Assembly: GCA_038250905.1 (NCBI GenBank)
Contig: JBBSBV010000009.1
Location: 47,054-111,053, forward strand
Direction of reading: 5' to 3'
DNA: 64,000 bases
Source of the DNA: JAENVU01 sp038250905
GTDB lineage: Bacteria > Actinomycetota > Acidimicrobiia > IMCC26256 > JAENVU01
Shown here: positions 34,467-43,208 of the stretch, in pieces
How the letters are laid out: every line of letters begins with the position of its first letter
Numbering within the stretch: the stretch's first letter is position 1
Notes under the pieces: model-generated
What the model was told of the DNA's origin: nothing
Seen by the model: the letters and a program-made list of their open reading frames with translations, nothing else
Databases searched by the model: none
Translations under genes and position numbers: made by a program

Positions 34467-35346
34467 CGGACCGACCCGCGCCGGCCACCACAGCCGCGAG
34501 TCCGTGCTCGCGCACCCGGGCCTGGTCCTCGCGGTACTTGACGACCACGCCGAGTGTGTCGGCCACGGCCTGTTCGTCGAGCGCGGTGCAGCCGAGCCGA
34601 TCGAGCGCGGCGGCCCAGTCGATGGTCTCGGCCACCCCGGGCGGCTTGTAGAGATCGAGCGACCGCAAGGCAGCCGCCGCTCCGGCGACCGCGCGCGCCA
34701 GCGAGGTGGTGATGCCGGGTGCCTTCCGGGTGACGATCGCCACCTCGCGGTCGAAGTCGGGGTGGTCGATCCAGTGGTAGAGGCAACGGCGCTTCAACGC
34801 GTCGTGCACGTCACGCGTGCGGTTCGAGGTGAGGACGACCACCGGTGGGGTCACGGCCCGGATCACCCCAAGTTCCGGAATGGTCACCGAATAGTCGGAC
34901 AGCAACTCGAGCAGGAACGCCTCGAACTCGTCGTCGGCCCGGTCGACCTCGTCGACCAGCAGCACCGCCGGGACGGCGGCCGCGTGGTCGATCGCGCGGA
35001 GCAACGGCCGGCGGACGAGGAACCGTTCGGTGTACAACTCGTCCTCCACCACCGGTGCACCCGCGGCTTCGGTCGCGCGCAGGTGGAGAAGTTGGCGGGA
35101 GTAGTCCCACTCGTAGAGCGCCTGCCCGGCATCGATGCCCTCGTAGCACTGCAATCGCAGTAACTCGCCACCGGTCCAGCGGGCCAGCACCTTGGCCACT
35201 TCGGTCTTGCCGACGCCCGCCTCACCCTCCAGCAGCAGCGGCCGGCCCAGGCTGAGGGCCAGGAAGATCGCGGTCGCAAGTCCGGCGTCGGCGAAGTAGT
35301 CGTGCGCGATCAGGGCGTCGCGTACCTCGGCGACGGAGTCAACCAT
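34459..35346 (-). CDS. MoxR-family AAA+ ATPase, CoxD-like
   Basis: The 295-residue protein is a MoxR-type AAA+ ATPase: Walker A GEAGVGKTEVAKVL, Walker B VLLVDEVDRADDEFE, sensor LTSNRTRDVHDALKRRC. MoxR ATPases pair with VWA proteins as metal-insertion chaperones; here the partner CoxE-like protein is encoded right after. CYEGIDAGQALYEWDY is a segment typical of the CoxD group. It starts with ATG at 35346, nine bases after the gamma-glutamyltransferase gene ends. Confidence 0.92.
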   Translation of the reverse strand: MVDSVAEVRDALIAHDYFADAGLATAIFLALSLGRPLLLEGEAGVGKTEVAKVLARWTGGELLRLQCYEGIDAGQALYEWDYSRQLLHLRATEAAGAPVVEDELYTERFLVRRPLLRAIDHAAAVPAVLLVDEVDRADDEFEAFLLELLSDYSVTIPELGVIRAVTPPVVVLTSNRTRDVHDALKRRCLYHWIDHPDFDREVAIVTRKAPGITTSLARAVAGAAAALRSLDLYKPPGVAETIDWAAALDRLGCTALDEQAVADTLGVVVKYREDQARVREHGLAAVVAGAGRSGG

Positions 35347-35355
35347 CGCGCCACG

Positions 35356-36906
35356 TTACAAGCCGACTGCCGCACCCTCGGCCCGTGGATCGGTGGCGAT
35401 CGCGTAGCCGTGCGGACCGACGCGGATGGCGTGCGCGTGGCCCATGCCCGAATCGAGCGGTGGCGTCTCGATCACCTCGTGGCCTCGCCCCGAGAGGTCG
35501 GCCCGGACGGCGGCGTCGAACGGCGCCTCCATCCGCAACTTCCAGTCCCAGGGCTCGACCCGCCAGCGCGGCGCATCGATCGCGGCCTGCAGATCCGCGC
35601 CGCCGTCGATGATGCCGGTGAGGAGTTGCGCGTGGATCTGGACCTGCGCGTCGCCACCCATCGATCCGAACACCACCTCGGGCTCCCCGCCCCGCAACAC
35701 CATGCCGGGAATCAGGGTGTGCATCGGCAGCTTCGACGGTGCGAGCGCGTTCACACTCGATTCGTCGAGCGAGAACGACGAGCCGCGGTTGTTGAGGTTG
35801 ATCCCCCACTCGGCAACGTGTACCCCCGAGCCGAACGCGAGGAAGTTCGACTGGATGAGGCTCACGAGCAGTCCGTCGCCATCGGACGCGCACAGGTACG
35901 CGGTCCCACCGCGCTGCGGGTGCCCGGGTGCCGGCACACTCGCGCGGGCGGGATCGATCTCGGCGCGGCGCGCGTCGATCCAGGCGTCGGCGAGTAGATC
36001 GGTGGGGTCGACGCGCATCGCCGCGGGGTCGCTCACGTGGTCGTCGCGGTCGCGCAGTCCGAGCTTCACCGCCTCGATGACCACGTGCTCGCGGTCGGAA
36101 GGAGTCATCGCTCGGAGGTCGAACCCGTCGAGCATCCGCATGACCTCGAGCACGATCGTGCCCTGGGTGGGCGGCGGGAGCTCCGCGATCTCGTACTCCC
36201 GGTACGGCGCGAGAAGCGGCGCTTCCCAGCGTCCGGCGTGCGCGGCGAGATCGGTCGCGGTCATGAACCCGCCGTAGCCCCCGACCGTCGCTTCGATGGC
36301 TTGCGCAACCGGGCCGCGGTAGTACGCGTCGGGCCCCTCGGTCGCCAGCAGTTCGATGAGCCGCGCCAGCGGCTCCTGCACCAGCTGGTCACCGGTCACT
36401 CGGCCGCCGTACACCGCCTGCCACTCCGGAAAGTCCCGGTAGAACTTGCCGTACCCACCGGCCGCGGCCCCGGCGAGGGGCGTGACCGTGAATCCGTCAC
36501 GCGCGTACCGGATCGCATCCGCGGCCAGCTCGCCGAAGCTCATCGTCCCGAACCGCTCGAGCAACTCGAACCAGCCTGCGACCGCTCCGGGGACGGTGAC
36601 CGAGTGCGGCCCGATCAACAAGGGCGTCTCGCCGAGCGCATCCCGGACCGCGGCGACGGTGGCCGCGGCCGGCGACCGACCGGAGCCGAGGTATCCGTGC
36701 AGCTCGCCGTCCCACACGATGGCGAAGAGATCGCCGCCGTATCCGCAGTAGTACGGGGCGACGACACCGAGTGCGAGGTTGGCGCCGATGATTGCGTCGA
36801 TCGCATTGCCGCCGCGGGCGAAGACCGCCGCGCCGGCAGCCGAAGCCAGGTAGTGCGGGGTCGCGAGCGCAGCTTGTGGGTAGCGCAGCGCGTGACCGGG
36901 GATCAC
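35356..36906 (-). CDS. Gamma-glutamyltransferase family protein
   Basis: The 516-residue protein belongs to the Ntn-hydrolase gamma-glutamyltransferase family. Conserved segments are GGNAIDAIIGANLALGVV, GPHSVTVPGAVAGW and the processing site in HPQRGGTAYLCASDGDG, where Thr335 would be the N-terminal nucleophile after self-cleavage. No signal peptide is seen, so it may act in the cytoplasm. Substrates could be glutathione-like compounds or gamma-glutamyl amides. The GTG start overlaps the stop of the upstream gene (GTGA). Confidence 0.9.
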   Translation of the reverse strand: MIPGHALRYPQAALATPHYLASAAGAAVFARGGNAIDAIIGANLALGVVAPYYCGYGGDLFAIVWDGELHGYLGSGRSPAAATVAAVRDALGETPLLIGPHSVTVPGAVAGWFELLERFGTMSFGELAADAIRYARDGFTVTPLAGAAAGGYGKFYRDFPEWQAVYGGRVTGDQLVQEPLARLIELLATEGPDAYYRGPVAQAIEATVGGYGGFMTATDLAAHAGRWEAPLLAPYREYEIAELPPPTQGTIVLEVMRMLDGFDLRAMTPSDREHVVIEAVKLGLRDRDDHVSDPAAMRVDPTDLLADAWIDARRAEIDPARASVPAPGHPQRGGTAYLCASDGDGLLVSLIQSNFLAFGSGVHVAEWGINLNNRGSSFSLDESSVNALAPSKLPMHTLIPGMVLRGGEPEVVFGSMGGDAQVQIHAQLLTGIIDGGADLQAAIDAPRWRVEPWDWKLRMEAPFDAAVRADLSGRGHEVIETPPLDSGMGHAHAIRVGPHGYAIATDPRAEGAAVGL

Positions 36907-37844
36907 GCGTCGTCGACGGTGACCGCGTCCGACGGCGACGCCGTCAGATCGAGTTCCACCGCGCCGAGGCGGGCCAGGGTGGCCTCGTCGCCCACGGCGA
37001 TACCACCCTTGACCGGATCCTCGACGAGCCGCTTCACGTGCTTCAGCCCGTAGCCCGCGTAGAGCCCGTCCTCGACTCGCTCGTCGAAACTCCAGCGCAC
37101 GGTGGCGATGCGTTGACGTTCCATACGGCCGGTGTTGGGATCGCCGATCAGTTCGGTGCGGGCCCGACCGATCGCCCCGAAGATGCCGATGGTCCCGTAC
37201 TCGTAGAGGTGGTGGTAGGCGGGATCCATGCCGAGGGATCCGAGGTCGGTGAGGAAGACCGACGCGTAGAGCGGGTCGTTGTCGATGAAGACGCTCGGGA
37301 ACATTCCGAATGCCTCGAGTCCCCGGTACGCGGCGAACACGAGCCGTCGGAGGAACCCCGGCAGCATCAACACCAGCCCGAGTTCGCTGTCGACCGAACT
37401 CTTCGCACCACCGAACTTGGCCGTCTGGAGCTGCGCGCCCATGGCCGTGACCATGGCTGCGAAGGACTCCTCCGGTTCGAACCGGCGCTTCAGCACCAGC
37501 AGGGGCGCGCCCCGCTTCATCCGCTGCTTGGCCGAGTACGAGATCCAGATGCCCTTGCGCTGATACAGCCGGCCCCCGGCGACGAACCGGTTGAGCGCCG
37601 GGAACTCACCGAGTCCCTGACGCGCGGCCCAGAGCATCACGTGGAACACCGTGGTCCGGGTCTCGGGATGCGCTTCGTTGAACGCGCGCACGAACCGCTC
37701 GGCGTTCCGCACGTCGATGCGTTGCTCGAAATACACGGTCGACTCGCTGCGGCGCCGCATCACGTACGGCATCACGCGACGAAGGTCGGTACCGTCTTTG
37801 ACGAGATCGCCGTCGGCCCGGCGCCACCAGAACACCGGGTTCAC
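36903..37844 (-). CDS. 2-oxoacid dehydrogenase E2-like acyltransferase-fold protein
   Basis: The 313-residue protein has the chloramphenicol-acetyltransferase-like fold of E2 catalytic domains. The C-terminal active-site region, usually DHRxxDG, reads FDERVEDGLYAG, so the catalytic His is replaced by Glu, followed by the usual LKHVKRLVEDP. There is no lipoyl or subunit-binding domain. It may be a non-classical acyltransferase or an inactive homologue. The GTG at 37844 is chosen as start because sequence before it falls in the promoter region of the divergent gene at 37932. Confidence 0.78.
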   Translation of the reverse strand: MNPVFWWRRADGDLVKDGTDLRRVMPYVMRRRSESTVYFEQRIDVRNAERFVRAFNEAHPETRTTVFHVMLWAARQGLGEFPALNRFVAGGRLYQRKGIWISYSAKQRMKRGAPLLVLKRRFEPEESFAAMVTAMGAQLQTAKFGGAKSSVDSELGLVLMLPGFLRRLVFAAYRGLEAFGMFPSVFIDNDPLYASVFLTDLGSLGMDPAYHHLYEYGTIGIFGAIGRARTELIGDPNTGRMERQRIATVRWSFDERVEDGLYAGYGLKHVKRLVEDPVKGGIAVGDEATLARLGAVELDLTASPSDAVTVDDA

Positions 37845-37931
37845 GCTAGCCCGGCCCGCGTGGCCGTCGGGCCAGATCTGCCCCGGGCCTCGCTCACGGG
37901 CGGCGCACTCCGGCCCAGTTAGCCTCCGCCG

Positions 37932-39152
37932 ATGCGCATTCTGATCGTCGGTTCCGGTGGCGTCGGTTCGGCCATGGCGACCATCGCCCACCGGCGGGAG
38001 TTCTTCGAGCACCTCACCATCGCGGATCTCGACGTCGAACGGGCCCACCGGGCGATCGCCGGACTCGACGACCCGAGGTTCGCCGCCGCGGGCGTCGATG
38101 CATCGAGCGCGGCGTCGGTCGCGGCGCTCGCAACGGAGATACGGGCGGACGTCGTCGTGAACGCCTGCGACCCCCGCCTCAACCCACCGATCTTCGACGG
38201 CGCGTTCGCCGCCGGAACCACCTACCTCGACATGGCGATGCACCTCTCGCAGGCCCACCCGGACCGTCCCTACGAGGAGACCGGGGTCATGTTGGGCGAC
38301 GAGCAGTTCGCGGTCGCCGGTGAGTGGGAGCAGGCCGGCCGGCTCGCCCTCGTCGGCATCGGGATCGAGCCGGGACTCTCCGATGTCTTCGCACGGTACG
38401 CCGCGGACCACCTCTTCTCGAGCATCGACGAGATCGGCGTCCGCGACGGCGCCAACCTCGTGATCGACGGCTACGACTTCGCGCCGACGTTCTCGATCTG
38501 GACGACGATCGAGGAATGCCTGAACCCACCGGTGATCTGGGAACGGGACCGCGGTTGGTACACGACGGCGCCGTTCTCCGAGCCCGAGACGTTCGTGTTC
38601 CCCGAGGGCATCGGCCCCGTCGAGTGCGTGAACGTGGAGCACGAAGAGGTCCTGCTCATCCCCCGCTGGGTCGACTGCAACCGGGTCACGTTCAAGTACG
38701 GCCTGGGGGACGAGTTCATCGCCGTCCTCGACGCGCTCCACAAGACCGGCCTCGACCGCACCGACAAAGTCCGTGTCCGTGACGTCGAGGTCTCGCCGCG
38801 CGACGTCGTCGCCGCCACCCTCCCCAACCCGGCCGAACTCGGCGAACGCATGCACGGCAAGACCTGCGCGGGCACGTGGGTGACGGGGACCGGGACCGAC
38901 GGCCGACCGCGCGAGGTGTACCTCCACCACGTGGTCGACAACGACTGGTGCATGCGGGAGTACGGCCACCAGGCCGTGGTCTGGCAGACCGCGATCAATC
39001 CCGTGATCGCACTGGAACTCCTGGCCGCCGGGACCTGGTCCGGCGCCGGAGTGCTCGGACCCGAGGCGTTCGACGCGGTCCCCTATCTCGACCTGCTCAC
39101 CGAATACGGCTCACCGTGGGGCATGGAAGAACGCACCCCGAACCCGGGCTGA
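37932..39152 (+). CDS. Saccharopine dehydrogenase family protein
   Basis: The 406-residue protein begins with a Rossmann motif (RILIVGSGGVGSAMATIAHR) and is of the saccharopine dehydrogenase / carboxynorspermidine synthase class. Middle segments include DVVVNACDPRLNPPIFDGAF, TTYLDMAMHLS and GIEPGLSDVFARYAAD, and the C-terminus has AVVWQTAINPVIALELLAAG. Relatives reduce Schiff bases between amino acids or polyamines and carbonyl compounds. The substrate is uncertain; a role in polyamine or lysine metabolism is possible. Confidence 0.85.
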   Translation: MRILIVGSGGVGSAMATIAHRREFFEHLTIADLDVERAHRAIAGLDDPRFAAAGVDASSAASVAALATEIRADVVVNACDPRLNPPIFDGAFAAGTTYLDMAMHLSQAHPDRPYEETGVMLGDEQFAVAGEWEQAGRLALVGIGIEPGLSDVFARYAADHLFSSIDEIGVRDGANLVIDGYDFAPTFSIWTTIEECLNPPVIWERDRGWYTTAPFSEPETFVFPEGIGPVECVNVEHEEVLLIPRWVDCNRVTFKYGLGDEFIAVLDALHKTGLDRTDKVRVRDVEVSPRDVVAATLPNPAELGERMHGKTCAGTWVTGTGTDGRPREVYLHHVVDNDWCMREYGHQAVVWQTAINPVIALELLAAGTWSGAGVLGPEAFDAVPYLDLLTEYGSPWGMEERTPNPG

Positions 39153-39153
39153 G

Positions 39154-39453
39154 CTAGGCGACGCTCTCCGGCGAGCGGCCGATGCGGGCCTCGCGCGCCG
39201 CGCGGCCCTCGGCGCGCACGTCGTTGAGTTCGAGTCGCAGGACCTTGCGGGCGGCACTGAAGCGCCACGCGAATGCGGCGATCACCGCGGGGATCCCGGC
39301 GGCGGCGAGGCAGAACAACATCGCGCCCCACCAACCGAGGCGCGAGAAACCCGACCAGTACCAGATCATCGGCGGGATCCGCGCCGAATCGATCGCGAAC
39401 CAGAGCACGGCGCAGACGCCGAGACCGTAGGCCGCCGCTAGTGCAATACCCAT
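39154..39453 (-). CDS. Small membrane protein, hypothetical
   Basis: A 99-residue protein with two membrane helices (IALAAAYGLGVCAVLWFAI and LGWWGAMLFCLAAAGIPAVIAAFAW) and a charged C-terminal tail rich in Arg and Glu. The ATG at 39453 is preceded by a GGGGGTGG ribosome binding site. The segment SARIPPMIWYWSGFSRLGWW resembles that in the small protein at 44655, which reads NDVARIPGPVWFWTGHERRRW, so the two may be distant paralogues. Function unknown. Confidence 0.75.
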   Translation of the reverse strand: MGIALAAAYGLGVCAVLWFAIDSARIPPMIWYWSGFSRLGWWGAMLFCLAAAGIPAVIAAFAWRFSAARKVLRLELNDVRAEGRAAREARIGRSPESVA

Positions 39454-39533
39454 GCGTTCGCCACCCCCAGGGTTCCCGTCGAGCGCGTCCATCCTGCCAT
39501 CTGCGGTGGGCGGAGTCGAAACACGTCGGTGCG

Positions 39534-40223
39534 TCAGCCGCGGATCAGCGTGAGGACGAGTGCGTAATGACACCCCGCAGCCGCCACCGTCATCACGTGC
39601 CACAGCTCGTGGAAGCCGAAGGTACGCGGCCGCAGCTTCGGCCGCTCGAGGCCGAACAGCACGGCACCCACCGTGTAGAAGACGCCACCGGCGAAGAGCA
39701 GGATGATCTGCGTGGTCGACAGCGCCTCGAAGATCACCGGCAGCGCCACGACCATGACCCAGCCGAACCCGACGTACACGAACCCGCCGTGGCGGTTCAT
39801 GAAGTCCCATTTGGTGAACGTGAGCGTCACACCGGCGACCGCGATCGTCCACGCGACCGCGAGCAGCGTGATGCCCCATTCGGGCTGTAGCGCGAGCAGG
39901 ACGATCGGGGTGTACGAGCCGGCGATCAGCACGAAGATCATCGCGTGGTCGGCCTTCTGCATCCGATCGCGCAGGCGCACGCCCCAGGTGTCGCGGTGGT
40001 AGCTCGCCGAGGTACCGAAGAGCGCAGCCACCGACACCGCGTAGAGCGAAGCGGCGACGTCGGCCGACGCGCCCCGGGCGAGGAGGATCAGTACGACCCC
40101 GGCGGGGAGACTGAGGAAGAACATCGCCTGGTGCAGCCGGCCCCGGAAGCGCGGCTTGACGTCATCGCCGTCGCCCGCAGCGGGCGTCCGCACGTCGATC
40201 AGGTCCGTGCCGGGCTTTACCAT
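39534..40223 (-). CDS. Hemolysin III / PAQR-family membrane protein
   Basis: The 229-residue protein has seven membrane helices and the PAQR motifs: LFGTSASYHRDTWG near the first helix, LQKADHAMIFVLIAGSYTP (here MQKADHAMIFVLIAGSYTP), and the C-terminal HELWHVMTVAAAGCHY with the metal-binding histidines. Family members are membrane hydrolase-like proteins; hemolytic activity is reported for a few. The ATG at 40223 is chosen over the longer open frame. Confidence 0.92.
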   Translation of the reverse strand: MVKPGTDLIDVRTPAAGDGDDVKPRFRGRLHQAMFFLSLPAGVVLILLARGASADVAASLYAVSVAALFGTSASYHRDTWGVRLRDRMQKADHAMIFVLIAGSYTPIVLLALQPEWGITLLAVAWTIAVAGVTLTFTKWDFMNRHGGFVYVGFGWVMVVALPVIFEALSTTQIILLFAGGVFYTVGAVLFGLERPKLRPRTFGFHELWHVMTVAAAGCHYALVLTLIRG

Positions 40224-40281
40224 CAGCTCCAGGCTACGACTTCGGGCGACCCGCCGGGTAGGCAGGATGACCTGTTCGGCG

Positions 40282-41586
40282 TCAGCTCTCAGGTTCGTCG
40301 TGATCCGGGCCCGGGGACATGAGCAACGCAAAGGCGGGTTGCGGGCCGGGCCGGCGCAGGACGAGGCGAGCCCCTTCCGCCTCGGCGAGGGCCCGGGCCA
40401 GCGCCAGACCGATCCCGTGGCTCCCGACGGTCGAGGTCCGCCGTTCGAAGATCCCTTCGGGGTCCGCGATGACCCCGGTCCCCTCGTCGGAGACCTCGAT
40501 CACTGCGCCCGAACCCGCCGGCCGGGCCGCGACGACGATCGCACCGGCGCCGTGGCGGCGGGCGTTGTCGACGAGGACGTCGAGGATCTGGCGGACGGCG
40601 CGGTCCGAGATCAGGACCTTCGGCAGGTTCGGGTCGACCACCACCCGCAACGACCGTCCCGGTAGCGCCATCTCGCGCCGCCACCCCGGTTCGAGGCTGT
40701 CGAGCAACTCCGCCAGGTCGGTGTCGGCGTGGGGTGTGGGGGCCTCGCGTGCGAGCGTCAGGAGATCGTCGATCGTCCGGTCGAGGCGATCGACATCGTC
40801 GACAGCCGCCGCGAGTACCGCGTCGAGATCGTGGGAGGGGTCGAGCCGGGCGGCCTCGAGGTTGATGCGCAGGCTCGTCAGCGGCGTACGGAGTTGATGG
40901 GACGCGTCCTCGCTGAAGGAACGCTCGCGGGTGAGCATCCGGTCGAGTCGCACCGCGGTGGTCTCGAGCGCGGCGGACACGGCGTCCACCTCCGGAACCC
41001 CGCTCGTTTCGGACCGCACCGTGAAATCTCCATCACCCAACCGGCTGGCGAGTCCCACCAGTCGCTCGGCCGGACGCGTGATCCGGCGGGAGAGGACCCA
41101 ACCGACGAGTGCGCTCACCGCGACCGCGAGGGCGCCGATGGCGACCATGACCCAGATGTCGTTGCGGGTGCGTTGCCTGGTCGCGGCATCGGACACCGAG
41201 GCGCGCAGCGCGCCGACGATGTGCTCGCCGCGCGTCAGCGGGATGGCGACCACGATCCGGTTCCCGATCTGCTGGTCGCGGACCGCGCCCTTCAGCGCGG
41301 ACTTGACGATCGCGTCACCGCGACGCGGTCCGTTGCCGGCGAGCAGAGTCCCGGCGCGTCCGTAGAGTCCGACTTCGCGGCCGCGGACCTTGCGGACCTC
41401 GAGCGGTGCGGCGGTGTGCGGGAACCCGGTGGGCACATCCTCGGATGCTTCCGCCGCCGTGCGCTCCAGCCGCACGACCTCCTCCTCGTGGTGGAGATCA
41501 CCGAGCGCAATCGCGAGCGGTGCTCCGAACAGCACGACCGCGATGGTCGTCACCGTCACCATGGAGACGAGGATCCGCCACCTCAC
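40282..41586 (-). CDS. Sensor histidine kinase
   Basis: The 434-residue protein has two membrane helices (residues 5-28 and 145-166) enclosing a periplasmic sensor region, a HAMP segment (RRITRPAERLVGLASRLG), a HisKA domain with the phospho-acceptor His230 in EDASHQLRTPLTSLR, and a HATPase domain (DNARRHGAGAIVV, EVSDEGTGVI, SHGIGLALARALAEAEG). The signal sensed is unknown. It overlaps the response-regulator gene by four bases and so forms one two-component system with it. Confidence 0.93.
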   Translation of the reverse strand: MRWRILVSMVTVTTIAVVLFGAPLAIALGDLHHEEEVVRLERTAAEASEDVPTGFPHTAAPLEVRKVRGREVGLYGRAGTLLAGNGPRRGDAIVKSALKGAVRDQQIGNRIVVAIPLTRGEHIVGALRASVSDAATRQRTRNDIWVMVAIGALAVAVSALVGWVLSRRITRPAERLVGLASRLGDGDFTVRSETSGVPEVDAVSAALETTAVRLDRMLTRERSFSEDASHQLRTPLTSLRINLEAARLDPSHDLDAVLAAAVDDVDRLDRTIDDLLTLAREAPTPHADTDLAELLDSLEPGWRREMALPGRSLRVVVDPNLPKVLISDRAVRQILDVLVDNARRHGAGAIVVAARPAGSGAVIEVSDEGTGVIADPEGIFERRTSTVGSHGIGLALARALAEAEGARLVLRRPGPQPAFALLMSPGPDHDEPES

Positions 41587-42275
41587 AGCTCGAACCGGTA
41601 CCCGACCCCGCGCAGAGTGGTGATACGGCTGACCGACGGCTCGGCCCCGACCGTCTCGCCGAGCTTCCGGCGCAACGACGAGATGTGCATGTCGAGCGTC
41701 TTGGTGGATCCGAACCAGTTCGAGTCCCAGACCTCGGTCATGATCCGCTCACGGGTGACGGCCGTGCCCGCCGACTCGGCGAGGAACACGAGCAACTCGT
41801 ACTCGCGCGCCCGCAACTCGACTTCCTCACCCGCGACGAACACCCGTCGGGCATCACGATCGATCACCACGTCACCGAGTTCGATGCGCGCCGGTGTGTT
41901 CACCGTCGCCGAACGGCGCAGATGCGCGCGTACCCGCGCCAGCAACTCGGCAAGCCGGAACGGCTTGGTCACGTAGTCGTTCGCGCCCGCGTCCAGGCCG
42001 AGTACGACGTCGATCTCGCTGTGTCGGGCGGTCAGGATCACGATGGGCAGCGCTGCATCGAGGGCGCGGAGTCGGCGGCACACCTCGACGCCGTCGAGGT
42101 CCGGAAGCCCGAGGTCGAGGAGCACGAGGTCCGGACGCTCGTTCACCGAACTCGCGAGCGCCTGGTTGCCCGACGGGGTGAGGTCGACCCGGAATCCCTG
42201 CGCCGTCAACGCGCCGACCAGTGCCCGGCCGATCGCTTCGTCGTCCTCGACCACCAGAATCGTCGGCTCGGCCAT
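41583..42275 (-). CDS. OmpR-family response regulator
   Basis: The 230-residue protein has a receiver domain with phospho-acceptor Asp54 (LVLLDLGLPDLDG), the acidic pair EDDE at residues 10-13 and the Lys of NDYVTKPF, plus an OmpR/PhoB winged-helix domain (RAREYELLVFLAE, TLDMHISSLRRKLG, TLRGVGYRFEL). It should be phosphorylated by the histidine kinase encoded next to it. It is divergent from the glycosyltransferase gene; 126 bases lie between them, so it could control that gene cluster. Confidence 0.95.
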   Translation of the reverse strand: MAEPTILVVEDDEAIGRALVGALTAQGFRVDLTPSGNQALASSVNERPDLVLLDLGLPDLDGVEVCRRLRALDAALPIVILTARHSEIDVVLGLDAGANDYVTKPFRLAELLARVRAHLRRSATVNTPARIELGDVVIDRDARRVFVAGEEVELRAREYELLVFLAESAGTAVTRERIMTEVWDSNWFGSTKTLDMHISSLRRKLGETVGAEPSVSRITTLRGVGYRFEL

Positions 42276-42401
42276 AACGCCACGTTACGGGCAGGAACAC
42301 CGCCCTCACTGCGACCCCGGAGATTTTGCCCCTGGTTGACCGAACACCGGGGGTCGCGTGACTCGTCGATTCGTACCGTGCCCTTGACGACAGGAGACCC
42401 C

Positions 42402-43208
42402 ATGACGATGACGATGCGAACGCCGCACGAGGCCCGACCGGTTCCGTTGTTGGAGGTGGTTCCCTCGAGCCCGATCGGCCGCGTGCTGGTGGTGGTCCCG
42501 ACCTACTGCGAGTCGGAGAACATCGTGACCGTGGTGACACGGATCCGCCAGGCGTGTCCGGTCGCGGACGTGTTGGTGGTCGACGACAACAGTCCCGACG
42601 GCACCGGTCGGATCGCCGAGGGACTCGCTCGGCAGTTCACCTGGGCGCACGTGCTCGGCCGCCCGGGCAAGTCCGGACTCGGCGCCGCCTACCGCGACGG
42701 CTTCGACTGGGGTCTGGCACGCGGCTACGACGTCCTGGTCGAGATGGACGCCGATCTCTCGCACGATCCGGCCGCGCTCCCGAAGCTGCTCGGGGCGATC
42801 GAACGCGGTGCCGATCTCGCGATCGGGTCTCGGTACGTGCCGGGCGCGTCGATCCCGAAGTGGACGGTCGGTCGACGGGCGCTGTCCCGGTACGGCAACC
42901 GCTACGCCGCGTTCATGCTGCGACTCGACGCCGCGGACCTCACCTCGGGTTACCGGGCCTTCACCGCGACGGCACTCCGCGCCGCGGACTACGCATCGAC
43001 CGAGGCCGACGGCTACGCGTTCCAGATCGAACTCGCCCGCCGGGTGGCCGGCGCGCGCCGGTTGATCCGCGAAGTGCCGATCACCTTCGGCGACCGCGCC
43101 CACGGCGAATCCAAGATGTCGATGCGGATCAGCGGCGAAGCACTCCTCCTCGTCACCTGGTGGGGGCTGCAGGACCGAATGCGCCATCTCAAGCTCCGGC
43201 GCAGATGA
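42402..43208 (+). CDS. Polyprenol-phosphate mannosyltransferase-like glycosyltransferase (GT2)
   Basis: The 268-residue protein is a GT-A family 2 enzyme of dolichol/polyprenol-phosphate mannose synthase type: VVVPTYCESENIVTVV, VVDDNSPDGTGRIAEGL, the DXD-like VEMDADLSHDPAALP and GSRYVPGAS, and the C-terminal FGDRAHGESKMSMRI. It should load a sugar, probably mannose, onto polyprenyl phosphate at the inner membrane face. A GGAG ribosome binding site (42393-42396) lies six bases before the ATG. It overlaps the GT-C gene, the likely user of its product. Confidence 0.92.
   Translation: MTMTMRTPHEARPVPLLEVVPSSPIGRVLVVVPTYCESENIVTVVTRIRQACPVADVLVVDDNSPDGTGRIAEGLARQFTWAHVLGRPGKSGLGAAYRDGFDWGLARGYDVLVEMDADLSHDPAALPKLLGAIERGADLAIGSRYVPGASIPKWTVGRRALSRYGNRYAAFMLRLDAADLTSGYRAFTATALRAADYASTEADGYAFQIELARRVAGARRLIREVPITFGDRAHGESKMSMRISGEALLLVTWWGLQDRMRHLKLRRR

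Noticed and set aside
36903..38969. Long minus-strand frame of 688 codons as one gene
   Set aside because: Only the last 313 codons resemble a protein family; the upstream part is antisense to the saccharopine dehydrogenase-like gene.
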